Below, piece by piece: positions 20,506-28,582 of a DNA stretch of 64,000 nucleotides (the stretch's first letter is position 1; each line of letters begins with the position of its first letter). The position numbers were made by a program, and so were the translations under genes. This DNA comes from Cognatiluteimonas telluris. Its GTDB lineage: Bacteria; Pseudomonadota; Gammaproteobacteria; Xanthomonadales; Xanthomonadaceae. The notes under the pieces are model-generated. The model was not told the origin of the DNA, searched no databases, and was given only the letters and a program-made list of their open reading frames with translations. The stretch lies in NCBI RefSeq assembly GCF_011320095.1, contig NZ_JAANOY010000003.1, positions 124,001 to 188,000 on the forward strand, given 5' to 3'.

Positions 20506-23397
20506 GTGAGCGCAGATTCCACCGACAGTTCCGCCAGCGACCCGAACCGCTACAAGGCGACGATCCACCTGCCGGCGACCGACTTCCCGATGCGCGGCGA
20601 CCTGCCCAAGCGTGAACCCGAGACGCTGAAGCGCTGGCAGGACGAAGGCCTGTACCCGCAGTTGCGCGCCAGGGTGCAGGGACGGCCCTCGTTCGTGCTG
20701 CACGATGGCCCGCCGTATGCCAACGGCGCGATCCACCTGGGGCACGCCGTCAACAAGGTGCTCAAGGACGCGGTGGTGAAGTCGAAGCTGCTGGCCGGCT
20801 TCGACGCGCCTTACGTGCCGGGCTGGGATTGCCACGGCCTGCCGATCGAGATCGCGATCGAGAAGAAGTGGGGCAAGGTCGGCGACAAACTCGACGCGGC
20901 CCAGTTCCGCGCCAAATGCCGCGAATACGCCAACGCGCAGATCGACCTTCAGCGGGTGGATTTCCAGCGCCTGGGCGTGATCGGCGATTGGGCGAATCCC
21001 TACCGCACGATGGATTTCAGCTACGAAGCCGACATGCTGCGTGCGCTGGCGAAGATCATCGAACGCGGCCATCTCGCCCGCGGCGTCAAGCCGGTGCACT
21101 GGTGTTTCGACTGCGGCTCGGCGCTGGCCGAGGCGGAGATCGAGTACCAGGACAAGCGCTCGCCCGCCGTCGACGTGGCCTACGCCGCGCGCCAGGCGCA
21201 GGCGCTGGCCTCGGCCTTCGGCGCCGCACTTACGGATGGCGTTGGCATCGCCGTGCCGATCTGGACCACGACGCCGTGGACGCTGCCGGCAAGCCTCGCC
21301 GTCGCGCTCGGGCCGGAGCTGTCCTACGTGCTGGTCGAGGGTCCATCCCGCGATGGCGCCCGCCAATGGCTGGTCCTGGCCGAAGACCTCGCGGCACGCG
21401 CGCTGCAGCGTTACGGCGTCGACGAGGTGGTCGTGCACGGTCGCGTGCAGGGCACCGAACTCGAAGGCCAGCGCCTGCAGCATCCCTTCTACGCCGATCG
21501 CGAGATTCCGCTGATCCTCGGCGACCACGTGTCGGCGGAAGAGGGCACCGGCGCGGTGCACACCGCTCCCGGCCATGGCCAGGAAGACTTCGTCGTCGGT
21601 CAGCGCTATGGCTTCATCGAGCAGTACAGCGCCGCGCAGCTTAATCCGGTCGACAGCCGCGGCGTCTACCTGCCGACGACGCCGCCGCTGGGCGAGCGCG
21701 TACTGGCGGGCATGCATATCTGGAAGGCCAACGATGCCATCGTCGAGGGCCTGAAGGACAACGGCTCGCTGCTCGCCTTCTCCACCCTCACCCACAGCTA
21801 TCCGCATTGCTGGCGCCATCGCACGCCGGTGGCGTTCCGCGCCACGCCGCAGTGGTTCATCTCGATGGAGCAGGAAGGCCTGCGCCGCAATGCGCTGGCC
21901 GCGGTCGGCAAGGTCGGCTGGATTCCCGAGTGGGGCGAGGCGCGCATCTACGGCATGGTCGAGGGCCGCCCGGACTGGTGCATCTCGCGCCAGCGCACCT
22001 GGGGCGTGCCGATCGCGTTGTTCTTCGACCGGGTGACCGGCGAGCCGCATCCGCGCACGCCTGAACTGATGCGCCAGGTGGCCGATCTCGTCGAGCGCGA
22101 CGGCGTCGATGCGTGGTACGCGCTGGATCCGGCGACGTTGCTCGGCGGTGACGCCGCGCGCTACGAGAAGGTCACCGACATCCTCGATGTTTGGTTCGAC
22201 TCCGGCGTCACGCACGCCTGCGTGCTCGCGCAACGACCACAGGACGGGCTGCACAAGCCGGCCGATCTCTATCTCGAAGGCTCCGACCAGCATCGCGGCT
22301 GGTTCCAGTCCTCGCTGCTGACCGGCGTGGCGATGGATGGCGTGGCGCCTTACCGCAATTGCCTCACGCACGGCTTCACCGTCGATGCGCAGGGCCGCAA
22401 GATGTCCAAGTCGCTGGGCAACGGCATCGAGCCGCAGGACATCATCGGCAAGCTCGGTGCCGACATCCTGCGCCTGTGGATCCTGTCGACCGACTACCGC
22501 AACGAGATGTCGCTGTCGGACGAGATCCTCAAGCGCACCGCCGATGCCTACCGCCGCATCCGCAACACCGCGCGCTTCCTGCTGGGCAACCTGCACGGCT
22601 TCGTGCCCGCGCGCGACCGCGTGGCCGATGCCGACATGGTGGCGCTCGACCGCTGGATCGTGCATCGCGCGCATGAGCTGCAACAGCGCATCGCCGACGC
22701 CTACGCGCGCTACGACTTCGCAGAAGTCGTGCATGCGATCTCCAATTTCTGCAGCAACGATCTCGGCGCGCTCTATCTCGACGTCACCAAGGATCGTCTC
22801 TACACGATGGGCGAGGACTCGCCCGGACGACGTTCGGCGCAGACCGCGATGTACCGCGTCAGCGAGGCGTTCGTGCGCTGGATCGCGCCGATCCTGAGCT
22901 TCACCGCCGACGAGATGTGGCGGTATCTCCCAGCGCCCGGTGCCGAAAGCGCACGCGAGGGCAACGTGCTGTTCGCCACCTGGTACGACGGCCTGTCGCC
23001 GCTGGGCGAGGACGCAGGGCTGTCGGTCGCCGACTTCGATCGCCTGCTCGCGTTGCGCGACCAGGTCGCCAAGGTCCTGGAGCCGATGCGCGCCGAGGGC
23101 CGGATCGGCGCGGCGCTGGACGCCGAGATCGCACTGCGTTGCGGCATCGCCGACCAGAACTGGCTGTCGCCGCTGGTGGACGAACTGCGCTTCCTGCTCA
23201 TCAGCGGCGACGTGCAGGTGGTGGCCGACGCGTCGGCGACCGAGATCGGCGTGGCCGCGGACGTCACCAGCAAACCCAAGTGCGTGCGCTGCTGGCAGCG
23301 TCGCGGCGACGTCGGCGTGCACGCGCAGCACCCGCAGTTGTGCGGGCGCTGCGTGGCCAACATCGAGGGGCCGGGGGAAGTGCGGCGGTGGTTCTGA
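20506..23397 (+). CDS. ileS: Isoleucyl-tRNA synthetase
   Basis: Charges tRNA-Ile. The 963-residue class I synthetase has the HIGH-type signature HLGH ([15 protein letters not shown], near residue 85) and KMSKSLGN near residue 632. The editing domain (about 200-400) has TTTPWTLPA. The C-terminal zinc finger reads [12 protein letters not shown]...LCGRC. The GTG at 20506 is used because it lies two bases past ribF and just before the conserved N-terminus. Confidence 0.97.
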   Translation: MSADSTDSSASDPNRYKATIHLPATDFPMRGDLPKREPETLKRWQDEGLYPQLRARVQGRPSFVLHDGPPYANGAIHLGHAVNKVLKDAVVKSKLLAGFDAPYVPGWDCHGLPIEIAIEKKWGKVGDKLDAAQFRAKCREYANAQIDLQRVDFQRLGVIGDWANPYRTMDFSYEADMLRALAKIIERGHLARGVKPVHWCFDCGSALAEAEIEYQDKRSPAVDVAYAARQAQALASAFGAALTDGVGIAVPIWTTTPWTLPASLAVALGPELSYVLVEGPSRDGARQWLVLAEDLAARALQRYGVDEVVVHGRVQGTELEGQRLQHPFYADREIPLILGDHVSAEEGTGAVHTAPGHGQEDFVVGQRYGFIEQYSAAQLNPVDSRGVYLPTTPPLGERVLAGMHIWKANDAIVEGLKDNGSLLAFSTLTHSYPHCWRHRTPVAFRATPQWFISMEQEGLRRNALAAVGKVGWIPEWGEARIYGMVEGRPDWCISRQRTWGVPIALFFDRVTGEPHPRTPELMRQVADLVERDGVDAWYALDPATLLGGDAARYEKVTDILDVWFDSGVTHACVLAQRPQDGLHKPADLYLEGSDQHRGWFQSSLLTGVAMDGVAPYRNCLTHGFTVDAQGRKMSKSLGNGIEPQDIIGKLGADILRLWILSTDYRNEMSLSDEILKRTADAYRRIRNTARFLLGNLHGFVPARDRVADADMVALDRWIVHRAHELQQRIADAYARYDFAEVVHAISNFCSNDLGALYLDVTKDRLYTMGEDSPGRRSAQTAMYRVSEAFVRWIAPILSFTADEMWRYLPAPGAESAREGNVLFATWYDGLSPLGEDAGLSVADFDRLLALRDQVAKVLEPMRAEGRIGAALDAEIALRCGIADQNWLSPLVDELRFLLISGDVQVVADASATEIGVAADVTSKPKCVRCWQRRGDVGVHAQHPQLCGRCVANIEGPGEVRRWF

Positions 23398-23490
23398 AGC
23401 CGGCCGGCGGCCGTGCACGATCCAATGCCCGCGCGCGCACGCCCGCACGCCGCTGGCCTGGATCGCGCCATACGACAAACAACGCCCATG

Positions 23491-23514
23491 GAGTCCCGCC
23501 TGTGCGGGAATGAC
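23491..23514. repeat. Single REP-like palindrome between ileS and lspA
   Basis: GAGTCCCGCCTGTGCGGGAATGAC contains a 6-bp stem TCCCGC/GCGGGA around CTGT, then AATGAC. This form of element (CCCGC-loop-GCGGGAATGAC) is, from general knowledge, scattered through Xanthomonadaceae genomes. Only one copy was noticed in the window. Confidence 0.55.
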
Positions 23515-23522
23515 GGCGACAA

Positions 23523-24032
23523 ATGAAGGCATCCATGCACAACCGCAACTCGGCACTTCCCTGGCTCGCGCTGTCCGCGCTCGTGATCCTGCTCGACCAG
23601 CTCAGCAAGGCGTGGGTCCTGGCGACGCTTCCGGAGTTCCAGCCGGTGCCGGTGGTCGACGGCTTCTGGAACTGGTTCCGCACCTACAACACCGGCGCGG
23701 CGTTCAGCTTCCTCAGCGATGCCGGCGGCTGGCAGAAATACCTCTTCGTGGTGCTTGCGGTCGCGGTCTGCGCCGGGCTCACGCGCGCGCTGTGGCGGAT
23801 GCCGCGCAGCGACTGGCGCACCGCGTTGCCGTTCGCGCTCGTGATCGGCGGCGCGCTGGGCAATGTCATCGACCGGCTCGTGCACGGGCATGTCGTCGAC
23901 TTCATCCAGTGGTACTGGCGCGGCCACTACTGGCCGGCGTTCAACATCGCCGACTCGGCGATCGTCGGCGGCGCCATCGGCATCGCACTGTTCGGCCTGC
24001 TGCAACGCAGTCCGGCGAAAAACGCGGGATAA
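23523..24032 (+). CDS. lspA: Lipoprotein signal peptidase
   Basis: Inner-membrane aspartyl protease that cuts prolipoprotein signal peptides. The 169-residue protein has four membrane helices. Its two catalytic aspartates lie in [10 protein letters not shown] and FNIADSAI, and NTGAAFSFL is conserved. Either ATG 23523 or the internal ATG at 23535 could start it. It serves lipoproteins such as Wza and the DUF3011 protein in this same window. Confidence 0.96.
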   Translation: MKASMHNRNSALPWLALSALVILLDQLSKAWVLATLPEFQPVPVVDGFWNWFRTYNTGAAFSFLSDAGGWQKYLFVVLAVAVCAGLTRALWRMPRSDWRTALPFALVIGGALGNVIDRLVHGHVVDFIQWYWRGHYWPAFNIADSAIVGGAIGIALFGLLQRSPAKNAG

Positions 24033-24039
24033 TTGCCCG

Positions 24040-24990
24040 ATGGACATCGTCCTCGCCAATCCCCGCGGCTTTTGCGCCGGTGTCGACCGCGCGATCGAGA
24101 TCGTCAACCGCGCACTCGACACCCTCGGCGCGCCGATCTACGTGCGCCACGAAGTCGTGCACAACCGCTACGTGGTCGACGACCTCAAGCAGCGCGGGGC
24201 GATCTTCGTCGAGGAACTGGACGAAGTGCCCGACGGTGCCACCGTCGTCTTCAGTGCCCATGGCGTCTCGCAGGCCGTGCGCGCGGTCGCCGCGAAACGC
24301 GGCCTGAAGGTGTTCGACGCCACCTGTCCGCTGGTGACCAAGGTGCACCTGGAAGTCGCGCGGCAGTGCCGCGCCGGGCGCGACATGGTGCTGGTCGGCC
24401 ATGCCGGCCATCCCGAAGTCGAGGGCACCATGGGCCAGTGGCGCGGCGAGGAAGGCGATGGCCGCATCTACCTGGTGGAAAACCTCGCCGACGCCGCCAC
24501 GCTGGTCGTCAGCCAGCCCGACAACCTCGCCTATACCACCCAGACGACGTTGTCGGTCGACGATACCCGCAGCATCATCGGCGCGCTGCGCGAGCGCTTC
24601 CCGGCGATCCAGGGTCCACGCAACGACGACATCTGCTACGCCACCCAGAACCGCCAGGACGCCGTGCGCGAACTCGCCCAGGGCTGCGACCTGGTGCTGG
24701 TGGTGGGCTCGCCCAACAGCTCCAATTCCAACCGCCTGCGCGAACTGGCCGAGCGCGAAGGGGTCGAGGCGCACCTGATCGACGGGGCGGGGGAGATCGA
24801 CCCGCGCTGGGTGCAGGGCAAGCGCCAGGTCGGCGTCAGCGCCGGCGCCTCCGCGCCCGAGGTCCTGGTGCGCGGGGTGATCGACCGCCTGCAGGCGCTC
24901 GGTGCCGGCTCCGTGCGCGAACTGGCCGGCAAGCCCGAGGACATGGTCTTCGCGCTGCCGCGCGAGCTGCGGGTGCAGCTGGTCGACTGA
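24040..24990 (+). CDS. ispH: 4-hydroxy-3-methylbut-2-enyl diphosphate reductase
   Basis: Last enzyme of the MEP isoprenoid pathway, reducing HMBPP to IPP and DMAPP with a 4Fe-4S cluster. The 316-residue protein has the three cluster cysteines in GFCAGV (residue 12), DATCPLV and CYATQNRQ, the catalytic glutamate region VEGTMGQW, and SSNSNRL. Its start is eight bases after lspA, the usual gammaproteobacterial arrangement. Confidence 0.97.
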   Translation: MDIVLANPRGFCAGVDRAIEIVNRALDTLGAPIYVRHEVVHNRYVVDDLKQRGAIFVEELDEVPDGATVVFSAHGVSQAVRAVAAKRGLKVFDATCPLVTKVHLEVARQCRAGRDMVLVGHAGHPEVEGTMGQWRGEEGDGRIYLVENLADAATLVVSQPDNLAYTTQTTLSVDDTRSIIGALRERFPAIQGPRNDDICYATQNRQDAVRELAQGCDLVLVVGSPNSSNSNRLRELAEREGVEAHLIDGAGEIDPRWVQGKRQVGVSAGASAPEVLVRGVIDRLQALGAGSVRELAGKPEDMVFALPRELRVQLVD

Positions 24991-25006
24991 GGCGCACGCC
25001 GTCCGG

Positions 25007-25075
25007 CAGGAGCGGCTTCGGCCGCGAGTTTTCTGCCCGGCAGGGAAGCGCTTGCGGCTGAAGCCGATCCCACGA
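25007..25075. repeat. REPIN-like pair of inverted REP palindromes
   Basis: AGGAGCGGCTTCGGCCGCGAG (25009-25029) and, inverted, CTTGCGGCTGAAGCCGATCC (25051-25070) flank about 20 bases. Each arm is itself a palindrome of the GCGGCTTCAGCCGC kind. The pairing of two opposed REPs is the REPIN layout known to be mobilised by RAYT transposases. No RAYT gene is in the window. Confidence 0.75.
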
Positions 25076-25113
25076 GGGCGCTCTTGCCATTGGCGGCAGG
25101 CGGCGCTCCCCGA

Positions 25114-25142
25114 TTGACCCGCCCGCGCGGCCTACCTACACT
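25114..25142 (+). promoter_or_regulatory. Promoter of tRNA-Thr
   Basis: TTGACC (25114-25119), a 17-base spacer and TACACT (25137-25142). Transcription would start only a few bases before the mature tRNA 5' end. Confidence 0.8.
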
Positions 25143-25152
25143 TCGCGTCCAC

Positions 25153-25228
25153 GCCGGAATAGCTCAGTTGGTAGAGCGGCGCATTCGTAATGCGTAGGTC
25201 GTAGGTTCGATTCCTATTTCCGGCACCA
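25153..25228 (+). tRNA. tRNA-Thr (anticodon CGT)
   Basis: A 76-base cloverleaf folds completely: acceptor GCCGGAA/TTCCGGC, D-stem GCTC/GAGC, anticodon stem GCGCA/TGCGT with loop TTCGTAA, T-stem GTAGG/CCTAT with TTCGATT. The 3' CCA is encoded. Anticodon CGT reads ACG threonine codons. Confidence 0.97.
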
Positions 25229-25281
25229 CTTTCCCCCGACACGGACCGCCCGGCGTCACCAGGCGGCGGCTCGCGTGCGAC

Positions 25282-25307
25282 AAAAAGCCCGCTATTGCGG
25301 GCTTTTT
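25282..25307. terminator. Terminator after tRNA-Thr
   Basis: AAAAAGCCCGC (25282-25292), loop TATT, GCGGGCTTTTT (25297-25307): a perfect stem with A and T tracts, active in either direction. It insulates the exopolysaccharide locus from the tRNA gene. Confidence 0.9.
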
Positions 25308-25389
25308 CGTGGCCCGCGTCGACGAGGGCGGCCGTGGTGGCGGGCGCGCCGGTGAATACGCGTTGTGCTTGCCTGGCTAGACTGGCCGG

Positions 25390-25824
25390 ATGATCAACCG
25401 CGTGCTCGTCGTCTGCGTCGGCAATATCTGCCGAAGCCCCATGGCCGAATTCCTGTTCCGCGAACGCATCCGCCGTGCGGGCGTGGTGGTCGAATCGGCC
25501 GGTCTTTCGGCGCTGGTCGGCAACCCGATCGATCCGATGGCGGCGGCGGTGCTCGCCGAGCACGGCATCCGCGCCGACACCCACGTCGCAAGGCAGGTGT
25601 CGGTGGACATGCTCAGCGCCGCCGACATCGTTCTGGCGATGGACAAGCGGCACCTGTCGGCGATCCATGCGCAGGCGCCGCATGCCCGCGGGAAAACGTT
25701 CCTGCTCGGCCGCTGGGAAAAAGACGCCCCGATCCCCGATCCCTACGGGCAACCACGGGCGGCCTTCGAAAACGTATTCAGCATGGTCGACGTGGCCGTC
25801 GAAAGCTGGCTTCGGCGTTTTTGA
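25390..25824 (+). CDS. Low-molecular-weight protein-tyrosine phosphatase, Wzb type
   Basis: Cytoplasmic phosphatase of 144 residues. The P-loop CVGNICRS (C-x5-R-S, near residues 9-16) and the acid loop PDPYGQPRAAF are complete, so it should be active. In capsule systems this enzyme dephosphorylates the Wzc kinase to allow cycling of polymerisation and export; a Wzc homologue is encoded 3 kb downstream. The start at 25390 is the only one ahead of the catalytic loop. It opens the exopolysaccharide locus but is separated from the next gene by 263 bases. Confidence 0.9.
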   Translation: MINRVLVVCVGNICRSPMAEFLFRERIRRAGVVVESAGLSALVGNPIDPMAAAVLAEHGIRADTHVARQVSVDMLSAADIVLAMDKRHLSAIHAQAPHARGKTFLLGRWEKDAPIPDPYGQPRAAFENVFSMVDVAVESWLRRF

Positions 25825-25877
25825 AAAAAGCCGCCACGGCGGCGATTCCCTTCGCGGGATTCCCGCGCAACGCCCCT

Positions 25878-25909
25878 GTTCAGTGCGCGAGACCAAAGTC
25901 TCGCTGAAC
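25878..25909 (+). other. Hairpin in the long leader before the WecA-fusion gene
   Basis: GTTCA and GCGAGAC pair with GTCTCGC and TGAAC around CAAA, with a four-base bulge (GTGC) in the left arm. It is followed by the T/C-rich stretch TGTTCTTCATCTTTTCATC, not a clean T-run. It may be the phosphatase-gene terminator or an attenuator of the exopolysaccharide operon. The rest of 25,825-26,087 shows no gene. Confidence 0.5.
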
Positions 25910-26087
25910 ACGTGTCGTGTTCTTCATCTTTTCATCAACAGCCGCCCACTAGCCTCGTTTGCACTTTCGCACGCGACGGATTTTTAACGGCGGCGCGCGC
26001 GGATTCAGATCCAGGCCATGGCTTCGCGCACCCATCCACCGTGCACGGGGCGACGATTAACATGAATGCGGTTCCAAGAGGGCGCAC

Positions 26088-28484
26088 ATGGATGATGCAA
26101 AGCTGGTAGCCGCAAGTGCGATCGCGTTGGCGGTGACATTGTTCTCCATTTTTTCGATGCGCCCGATCGCGCGTCGGCTCGGGCTCGTGGACAGGCCCGA
26201 CGCCCGCAAGCGGCACCGTGGCCGGGTGCCATTGATCGGCGGGCTTTGCTTCTTCTTCGGGACCATCGCCGGGCTGCTCTACCTGGGCTACATCGACCGC
26301 TTCGTCGCCGCGCTGCTGGTGCCTTGCGCGCTGATCGTGATGACGGGCCTGGTCGACGACATGCACGACCTGAGCGTTCGCTCGCGCCTGGTGATCCAGT
26401 CCTGCGCCGCCGGGCTGGTCATCGCCGCGTCCGGCGTCTACCTCGACCACACCGGGGAATTGTTCGGTTCGCCCGGATTCGACCTGGGGATGTTCGGCAT
26501 CCCGCTCACCATCGTGGCGATCATCGGCCTGATCAATGCCTTCAACATGCTAGACGGAATCGACGGGCTGGCCGCCAGCCTGGCGATGGTGAGCATCGGC
26601 TCGATCATGCTGTTTTCCGGTGCCGGCCTGCCGATGCTGGGCGTGATGCTGCTGCTGCAGGTACTGTTCGCATCGCTGATCCCGTACCTGTTCGTCAATC
26701 TCGGCTGGCCCGACGGCCGCAAGATTTTCATGGGCGATGCCGGCAGCACGTTGATCGGTTTCCTGCTGGGCTGGAGCCTGGTCTTCCTCAGCCACAAGGG
26801 CGTGCAGCGGATCGAGCCGGTGGACGCGCTGTGGTGCGTGGCCTTGCCGGTCATGGATACGTTGGCGGTCATGTTCCGGCGCATTCGCAACGGGAAGTCG
26901 CCGTTCAAGCCGGACCGCCAGCACCTGCACCACCTCCTCCAGGATACCGGTTGCTCGGCGCGCACCACGTTGGCGGCAATCGTCGTTTCCGGCGGCATGC
27001 TGGCGCTGACCGGCTATGCGCTTCGGGACGCGCCCCAGGTCATCAGCGTGGCGGCGTTCGCCGTGTTGCTTGCCCTCTATGTGCTGCGGTTCCAGGACGT
27101 GCTCGAGTGGTTGTGCCGGTACATCCCCGGGGCTGTCGATGAAGGGGAAGGGCCGGAACCGTCCCCGGTGTCGGTCGAGACGCGCGCGACCGTCGGTTCG
27201 GTACCGGCGAAAATCCGCGCGCTGTGCATGATGGCCACGCCATCGGACGCGATCCGCATGGCGCCGCTGGCGCGTCGATTGTCGGCTGATGTCCGTTTTG
27301 AGACCCGGGTCTGCATAACGGCACAGCCCGACCAGACGCCAGTGCAGGTGCTCAAGCTTTTCGGCATGCGCCCGGACATGCAGTTGCGCGTGGCGCCCCG
27401 CCCGGGACAGCCTGACGACGTCACCTCGATGACCCTGGGTGGCATGAAGCGCGTGCTGCGCGAATTCAAGCCCGACGTGGTGGTTGTGCCGAGCGAAGCA
27501 TCCTCCACCCTCGGCACCACGCTGGCGGCGTTCTACCAGCAGATCCCGGTCGTCTGTGTCGAACCCGATGCCGCCGCGTCCACGCGGGGCATGGCGCATG
27601 CCAGCCGCCATATCGCGGCCGAACTGGCGGCGCTGCATTTCACTCCCAATGAGCTGGCAGGCAGGCTGCTGCGCGAACATGGCGTGCCCGATGAGCGGAT
27701 CGTGGTCAGCGGTAATCCCGCGATCGGCACCGTGCGTGCGGCAGCCGAGCGAATCCGCCAGGACACCACGCTTGGCCGCGACCTGGCGCAGTGCTTCGCC
27801 TTCCTGCGCGCGGGGAGCCCGTTGCTGCTGGTGGCAGACGCGCACAACATGCAGTTCAGCGGTTATGACCTGTTCGACGGCGATTCGGCCGAGGTGGCGC
27901 TCGCCGATGGCGCCGGTTACAGGCGAACCGCAACCGGAAGCGCTCCGGCAAGCGTCGCCTTCGAACCGATCTGCAGGGCGCTGCGCAAGATCGCGATGCG
28001 CCGGCCGGACGTGGACATCGTGTACCCCACCAGCCAGCGGATCAGCCCCCGCCTGGACGCACTGCTGCATGCATGTCCCAACATCCACCTGGTCGGTTCG
28101 ACCGATTACCTGAGTTTCGCTTACTTGCTGCACCACGCACGGCTGGTGCTTGCCGACGGTGCCGAACTGGCGGAGGAGGTGGCCGCGCTCGGCAAGCGTG
28201 TCCTGCTGCTGAAGGCCGCCGACGCCGCCGTTGCCGCCCGCGACATCAGTTGCGTCGCACTGCAGGAGCAGGCGATCGCCGCCGGGGCGCTGGCGTTGCT
28301 CAATGACCATGGCCCGGTCGAGGCACCGGCGAGCCCGCCCGCCGATGGCCTGCGCGACAGCTGCGAGCGCATCGTCGAAGCGCTCGCAGGCTTCATCACC
28401 CGCGCCACCAGCCCGGTGGTGCCCCGCCCGTCGCTGCAATTTCCATTGTCGGCGGTCTCCGAAGCCCTGCGGGAGGCCTCGTGA
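26088..28484 (+). CDS. WecA-type initiating sugar-phosphate transferase fused to a degenerate WecB-like domain
   Basis: A 798-residue two-part protein. Residues 1-345 form a polytopic WecA/TagO-type enzyme that transfers an N-acetylhexosamine-1-phosphate to undecaprenyl phosphate and so starts the repeat unit. All motifs are present: LVDDMHDL (about 87), NMLDGIDGLA (152), MGDAGST (214) and HLHHLL (278). Residues about 378-770 resemble UDP-GlcNAc 2-epimerase (SDAIRMAPLARRL, LAAFYQQIPVVCVEP, VSGNPAIGTVR, DYLSFAYLL). However, the GDT aspartate becomes Glu, the second catalytic-glutamate region reads HASRH, and the THRREN histidine block reads ADAHNMQ. I infer an active transferase carrying an inactive, perhaps sugar-sensing, domain. 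Confidence 0.85.
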   Translation: MDDAKLVAASAIALAVTLFSIFSMRPIARRLGLVDRPDARKRHRGRVPLIGGLCFFFGTIAGLLYLGYIDRFVAALLVPCALIVMTGLVDDMHDLSVRSRLVIQSCAAGLVIAASGVYLDHTGELFGSPGFDLGMFGIPLTIVAIIGLINAFNMLDGIDGLAASLAMVSIGSIMLFSGAGLPMLGVMLLLQVLFASLIPYLFVNLGWPDGRKIFMGDAGSTLIGFLLGWSLVFLSHKGVQRIEPVDALWCVALPVMDTLAVMFRRIRNGKSPFKPDRQHLHHLLQDTGCSARTTLAAIVVSGGMLALTGYALRDAPQVISVAAFAVLLALYVLRFQDVLEWLCRYIPGAVDEGEGPEPSPVSVETRATVGSVPAKIRALCMMATPSDAIRMAPLARRLSADVRFETRVCITAQPDQTPVQVLKLFGMRPDMQLRVAPRPGQPDDVTSMTLGGMKRVLREFKPDVVVVPSEASSTLGTTLAAFYQQIPVVCVEPDAAASTRGMAHASRHIAAELAALHFTPNELAGRLLREHGVPDERIVVSGNPAIGTVRAAAERIRQDTTLGRDLAQCFAFLRAGSPLLLVADAHNMQFSGYDLFDGDSAEVALADGAGYRRTATGSAPASVAFEPICRALRKIAMRRPDVDIVYPTSQRISPRLDALLHACPNIHLVGSTDYLSFAYLLHHARLVLADGAELAEEVAALGKRVLLLKAADAAVAARDISCVALQEQAIAAGALALLNDHGPVEAPASPPADGLRDSCERIVEALAGFITRATSPVVPRPSLQFPLSAVSEALREAS

Positions 28485-28582
28485 TCGTGGGCGGCGCGGA
28501 GCGCCCCCGGGACCGACATCCCGCGCGGTACTGACGGCTTCATCTTTCTCCGATCGACTTTTCTTCCTACTCGGTACACCCC

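Noticed and set aside
20320-23556. 1078-residue minus-strand reading frame
   Set aside because: Runs antisense through all of ileS; the ileS motifs are complete on the plus strand.
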